Shown in pieces: positions 6,187 to 9,904 of a stretch of 9,904 nt of DNA (its first letter is position 1; the number at the start of each line of letters is the position of its first letter). The notes under the pieces were generated by a model that did not search any database, was not told where the DNA came from, and saw only the letters and a program-made list of their open reading frames with translations. Source of the DNA: UBA9676 sp035532275 (lineage in GTDB: Bacteria; Actinomycetota; Actinomycetes; Streptosporangiales; Streptosporangiaceae). The DNA is taken from positions 1 through 9,904 of the forward strand of contig DATKRG010000084.1 of the NCBI GenBank assembly GCA_035532275.1, written 5' to 3'. The position numbers and the translations under genes were made by a program.

Positions 6187-6584
6187 GATTCCTCCAGCGA
6201 CTCGGCCAGCTCCGCCACCGCCACGTCGGCGCCCTGCGCCTGCAGTTCGCCGGGCTGCCCGGCCCGGTCGACCCCGCCCACGAAGCCGGACCTCCCGGCG
6301 CGCCTGGCCGCGACCCCGGCACGGGCGTCTTCGAACACCGCAGCATCCGCCGGGGCAGCCCCGAGGGCGTGGGCGGCGGCGAGGAACACATCCGGCGCGG
6401 GCTTGCCGGCCGGGCGGTCCCGCTCCACGGTCATGCCATTGGCCCGTTCGTCGAACAGGTCCTCGACGCCGGCCGCGGCGAGCACATCCGCGCAGTTCGT
6501 GCTGGAGGACAGGGCCGGGCCGTTGCCAGCTTGGCGAAGCAGGGCCTTGCCGTGACGACCCCGGGGAATGCTCACCTTCCTCAT
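6183..6584 (-). pseudogene. Beta-phosphoglucomutase (HAD), N-terminal half missing
   Basis: The 133-residue frame is the C-terminal half of a HAD-family beta-phosphoglucomutase, the enzyme that turns beta-glucose 1-phosphate into glucose 6-phosphate. Present are HAD motif II (SSSTN, 26-30), DVLAAAGVEDLFDER, motif III with the Lys in AGKPAPDVFLAA (59-70) and motif IV VFEDARAG (83-90). Missing is everything before motif II: the nucleophile and acid DxD of motif I and the helical cap. Relatives are well over 200 residues. The frame begins only 8 bases after the stop of the transaldolase-PGI gene, so there is no room for the missing part. Its first 20 residues fit the family poorly. As it stands it cannot be catalytic. 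The GTGA overlap with GH65 shows it once formed the usual mutase-phosphorylase pair. Confidence 0.75.
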
Positions 6585-6592
6585 CCGGCTGC

Positions 6593-9404
6593 CTACAGGG
6601 CCTCGGTCACTGCGGCACGGACTTGCTCCAGCCCTGTTGTCACGTCTGTGCCGAGGTGGACCCGCAGTGCTCGCCGCCCGCGCTTGGCCAGGACCTCGAG
6701 GTCGCTTCTGGCCTCGGCTTGCTTGACCACCCCGAAGCTGTAGCGGTGCCCGGGCACGGCCAGCTCGACGGTGTCATCGCAGGTGATCTGGAGGAACACC
6801 CCGGTGTTGGGGCCGCCCTTGTAGGCCTGGCCGGTCGAGTGCTGGAACCGGGGCCCGAACCCGACGCAGGTGGCCACCTTGCGGGCGTCTCGGATCAGGG
6901 CCCTGATCCCGGTCAGGACGGCGTCGTGCGCGGCGGTCATCTGCACGTAGGCGAGCAGGGCCACGTAATCACCGGCCCCGGCCCGGCGCAGGTGGGCACC
7001 CAGGTAGGCCGGCAGGCCGGCGCCTTCACCGGCCACCCTGGCCAACTCGGCCCGGTTGGCGGCGTCGGCGTAGAGCGCCACGCCCTCGCCGGCGGAGAAG
7101 GGCTCCTGGCCGGCCAGGGCGCCGGTCTTGTCGTAGCGGTCGGTGAGCTCGCGGGCCAGCACCTTCGCCTCTTCCACGGGGCTGGTCGAACGGGTCGATC
7201 CCGATGATCGAGCCGGCCACTGCGGTGGCGAACTCCCACCGGAAGAACTCCCCTCCGAGTTCGCCGGGGCCGGACAGCTCGATCCGGATCACCGGCTGCC
7301 CGGCCTTCTCCAGGGCCGAAACCTTGGCGTCTTGCTCGGCGTCGTCGTCGGCGGTGAGGCGGATGTAGGCGAAGAGCCGGTCCGATCCGTAGGCGCCGGG
7401 TGCTCCCAGCGGCTCCCGGTCGACCGGGATCACGCCCCGGCCCCGCTTGCCGGTGGATTCGGCCAGCAGCTGCTCCAGCCAGGCGCCCAGGCCGGCCACC
7501 CCGGGCGAGGTGACGAGAGTGAGCTTGTCCCGGCCGGCGGTGGCGCAGGTGCCGATCACCGCCCCGAGCACCAGCCCGGGGTTGTCCCGGGCCGGCACGG
7601 AGGGGGCGCAGGCGTGCGCCATCGTCTCGGCCGAGTCGAACAGGGCCGTGACGTCGACGCCGCAGGCCGCGCCGGGCACCATCCCGAAGTTGGACAAGGC
7701 CGAGTAGCGGCCGCCGATCGAGGGCACCCCGGCGTAGACGGCCCGGTACCCCTGGTGCCGCGCCACGTCCACCAGCGGGGAGCCGGGGTCGGTGATGGCC
7801 ACGAAGTGCGAGCCGGCCTGGTCCTCGCCCACGACCTTGGCCATGCGGTCGTAGAAGTAGGCGGCGAAGATGTCGGGCTCGAGGGTGGTGCCGGACTTGG
7901 AGGAGACGAAGAACATCGTCCGGGCCAGGTCCACCCGCTCTTCCATGGCCTTGACCTGCTGGGGGTCAGTCGAGTCGAGCACATGGAGCCGGGGGAAGCC
8001 GGGCCTGGACGGGAAGGTGGCCGCCAGCACGTCGGGGCACAGGCTGGAGCCGCCCATGCCGAGCACCACAGCGTCGGTGAAGCCGGCGTCGCGCACCTGC
8101 TGGGCCAGGTACTCGAAGCGATGCGCATGGGCCGTCTGGTCAAGCGCCACGCTGAGCCAGCCCAGCCAGGCGTCCTCGTCCTTCCCGGTCCACACCGAGG
8201 CGTCGCGGGCCCAGACCCGGGCCACCTTGCCGGTTGCCCGCCACTCGTCCACGGCCCCATCCGCTTGGCCGGCCAGGTCAGCTGGCAGCGACCGGCGCAG
8301 CTGCCAGGGTTCCGCCTTCTCCGGCGGGCCGGCCAGGGCCTGTTCCACCGAGGACAGCAGGTGGCGGAACGCGGCCGTGAACGTATCCACCCCCTCCGTT
8401 AGGAGCTGGCCAGTCACCCCGGCCAGGTCGACCCCGTGGCCGGGAAGGCTGTCCAGGAGGGCGCGGGCCTGCTCCATGCCCTCTTCCAGCGCCGGGCGCA
8501 CGGCGCCGTGGGTCCGGAAGGCCTCGTAGGTGGCGGGGGGGACGGTGTCGATGGTGTCAGCCCCGATGAGCGACTCCACGTAAAGCAGTTCGGGGAGGGC
8601 CGGGCTCTTGGTGCTGGTCGAGGCCCACAGCAGCCGCTGGGCCCTGGCCCCGGCGCCGGCCAGGGCATCCCAGCGCTGCCCGGCGAAGAGCTGGCGGGAG
8701 CGGGCATAGATGACCTTGGCGTTGGCGATCGCCACCTTGCCCTGCAGGGAGCGGTTGAGCCGGGGTTCCAGCGCCGAGTCGAGACGGCTGACGAAGACGC
8801 TCGCGACCGAGGCGATGCCTCCGATGCCGCCGCCTGCGGCGAGCCGGTCCTCCAGGCAGGCCAGGTAGGCCTGCACCACCGATTCGTAGGCCTCCAGGCC
8901 GAACAGCAACGTGATGTTCACGTTGATGCCAGCCCCGGTCAGCTCCTGGATGACGGGCATGCCCGCCGGGGTGGCCGGGACCTTCACCATCAGGTTGGGC
9001 CGGTCGATCGCCGACCACAGCCGCCTGGCCTCGGCGGCGGTGGCGGCCGTGTCATGGGCCAGTTCCGGGGAAACCTCCATGCTCACATAGCCGTCGGCGC
9101 CCCCGCTGCCGTCGTAGACGGGACGGAGGATGTCAGCGGCGGCGCGGATGTCGGCGATGGCCAGGGACTCGTAGGCGGACTTGGCGTCCAGGGGGCCGGA
9201 GCGGCGCAGCTCGGCGATGGCCTCGGTGTAGTCGCTGGACCCTTCGATGGCCTTGCCGAAGATCGACGGGTTGGAGGTCATGCCCCGCAGCCCTTCCTTG
9301 CTGACCATGCGCTCGAGGTCTCCGGAGGTCAGAAGCGAGCGACGGATGCTGTCGTACCAGATGCTCTGGCCGAGGGCGAGAGCCTGGTGAATGGGATCGA
9401 TCAT
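6593..9404 (-). CDS. Bifunctional transaldolase / glucose-6-phosphate isomerase, frameshifted near 7178
   Basis: An actinobacterial fusion linking the pentose phosphate pathway to glycolysis. Residues 1 to about 360 are transaldolase: GMTSNPSIFGKAI (41-53), YVSMEVSP, Schiff-base Lys141 in NLMVKVPATPAG, then NVNITLLFG. Residues from about 365 are phosphoglucose isomerase: VVLGMGGSSL, the SKSGTTLEP sugar-phosphate loop (502-510), GGRYSALSNFG, then LAESTGK with the catalytic Glu649. The frame is lost after IDPFDQP (P742, 7181-7179). The true continuation, VEEAKVLARELTDRYDKTG, resumes at 7177 in another frame and runs through GFGPRFQHSTGQAYKGGPNTGVFLQIT to the stop at 6593. One base too many (or two too few) lies in CCCC. 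Relatives usually have a residue between P and V, which favours a 2-base loss. The ATG at 9404 has AGGGAGA upstream. It is either a sequencing error, a pseudogene or a frameshifting site. Confidence 0.88.
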
Positions 9405-9494
9405 GAATTTCTCCCTGTCGTTCGAGCGGTGGCGACCTCGGCCACCATGCCGTGGGTGAGACCGAACAGGGCCTGCAGCATCTCGAGCGGAGGT

Positions 9495-9904
9495 TCACAG
9501 GCCCGGGAAAGGATCCTCAAGGGACCTGATCACGTGGTCGCCGCCGGCCGCTGCCAGCTCGCCGACCGAGTAATGACCGCTCGCCACCCCGACAGACACG
9601 GCCCCGGCCACCATGGTGGCCTTAATATCGTGGGGTGTATCGCCCACCACATAGACCTGGGCCGGGGTGAGCTGGTCGTGCAGACGGGTGGCTTTGCCGA
9701 CGGCCAGCCGGGTCAGCTCGGCCCGGTCGGGCGAGTCCGAGCCGTAGGCGCCGAAGACGAAGAACCGGTTGAGGTTGGCCGGGGTGAGCTTGGTGCGCGC
9801 CGCGCCTTCCATGGCGCCGGAGACCAGGCCGAGCATCACCCCTGCCTCTCCCAGGCGGAGAAGGGTCTCCTCCGCCCCGGGGAGCACCCGGTACTGCTCG
9901 GAGG
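9495..9904 (-). CDS. HAD-family phosphatase, C-terminal part (partial)
   Basis: A frame open to the window edge that encodes the last 136 residues of a haloacid dehalogenase-like hydrolase, of the phosphoglycolate phosphatase / beta-phosphoglucomutase branch. Seen are LPGAEETLLRLGEAG, motif II in LGLVSGAMEGAA, a motif III lysine candidate in ARTKL, RFFVFGAYGSDSPDRAEL, motif IV in VYVVGDTPHDI, and the tail HVIRSLEDPFPGL. The nucleophile motif DxD lies outside the window. The substrate is probably a small phosphorylated metabolite; nothing here fixes it. It lies 90 bases upstream of the transaldolase-PGI gene on the same strand and may share its transcript. The codon at 9887 (GTG) is internal, because the frame stays open and family-like before it (EQYRV). 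Confidence 0.85.
   Translation of the reverse strand, partial: SEQYRVLPGAEETLLRLGEAGVMLGLVSGAMEGAARTKLTPANLNRFFVFGAYGSDSPDRAELTRLAVGKATRLHDQLTPAQVYVVGDTPHDIKATMVAGAVSVGVASGHYSVGELAAAGGDHVIRSLEDPFPGL

Noticed and set aside
4384..6555. A 723-codon open frame on the plus strand opposite the GH65 gene.
   Set aside because: It is the antisense shadow of GH65 in GC-rich DNA: no family motifs, Gly/Val/Arg/Gln-rich composition and no ribosome-binding site.
7143..8402. A 419-codon plus-strand open frame opposite the transaldolase-PGI gene.
   Set aside because: It mirrors a strongly conserved minus-strand enzyme and has the low-complexity composition typical of antisense frames.
9409..9483. A 25-codon minus-strand frame (MLQALFGLTHGMVAEV...) whose TGA overlaps the ATG of the transaldolase-PGI gene.
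   Set aside because: No ribosome-binding site and no recognisable family. The ATGA overlap is suggestive but can arise by chance, and the interval is better read as a 5' leader.
1..9904. CRISPR arrays, tRNA or rRNA genes, insertion sequences and attachment sites.
   Set aside because: No regularly spaced repeats, no cloverleaf-like or rRNA-like sequence, and no transposase, integrase or terminal inverted repeats were seen. The gene losses lack IS or target-duplication scars.

Overview
The window is high-GC DNA with strong third-position GC bias in every coding frame. It uses GTG as well as ATG starts and carries gene families typical of Actinomycetota: a fused transaldolase/glucose-6-phosphate isomerase, an actinobacterial-type GH65 phosphorylase next to a beta-phosphoglucomutase, a SufR/ArsR-like cysteine-containing regulator tail, a hemerythrin and a small cupin. 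A soil actinomycete (Streptosporangiales/Frankiales-like) is plausible, but the genus cannot be read from the sequence.

Layout. (1) 1-387 (+): C-terminal end of a 2-oxoacid dehydrogenase E2 acyltransferase, followed by GC-rich hairpins. (2) 461-996 (+): a strikingly AT-rich promoter patch and a hemerythrin-like protein. (3) 2295-1060 (-): a DsbA-fold protein with a single-cysteine CPYS motif, then, directly after its stop and in the same frame, the tail of a cysteine-rich regulator that has lost its DNA-binding half. (4) 2296-2791: an intergenic region with a second AT-rich island. It holds a minus-strand promoter (TTGACA-16-TAAACT) bracketed by two copies of a TATCGTG-N-CACGATA-type operator, a coding-like remnant, a 13-codon ORF and a GATC-centred palindrome. 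(5) 2810-3733 (+): a small cupin and a DUF488 protein separated by palindromes. (6) 9904-3799 (-): a sugar-phosphate block reading HAD phosphatase (partial), transaldolase-PGI fusion, beta-phosphoglucomutase remnant, GH65 phosphorylase.

The minus-strand carbohydrate block makes metabolic sense. GH65 phosphorolysis of an alpha-glucoside gives beta-glucose 1-phosphate, beta-phosphoglucomutase makes glucose 6-phosphate, PGI makes fructose 6-phosphate, and transaldolase links this to the pentose phosphate pathway. However, the block appears damaged. The fusion enzyme is frameshifted at a CCCC run near 7178-7181, and the mutase lacks its N-terminal half, including the catalytic aspartates. With the headless regulator at 1060-1512 and the remnant at 2373-2530, four minus-strand coding regions look broken. 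This is either genuine decay or assembly error. The most interesting new signals are the twin-operator promoter at 2563-2635 and the sequence block it shares with the hemerythrin promoter.
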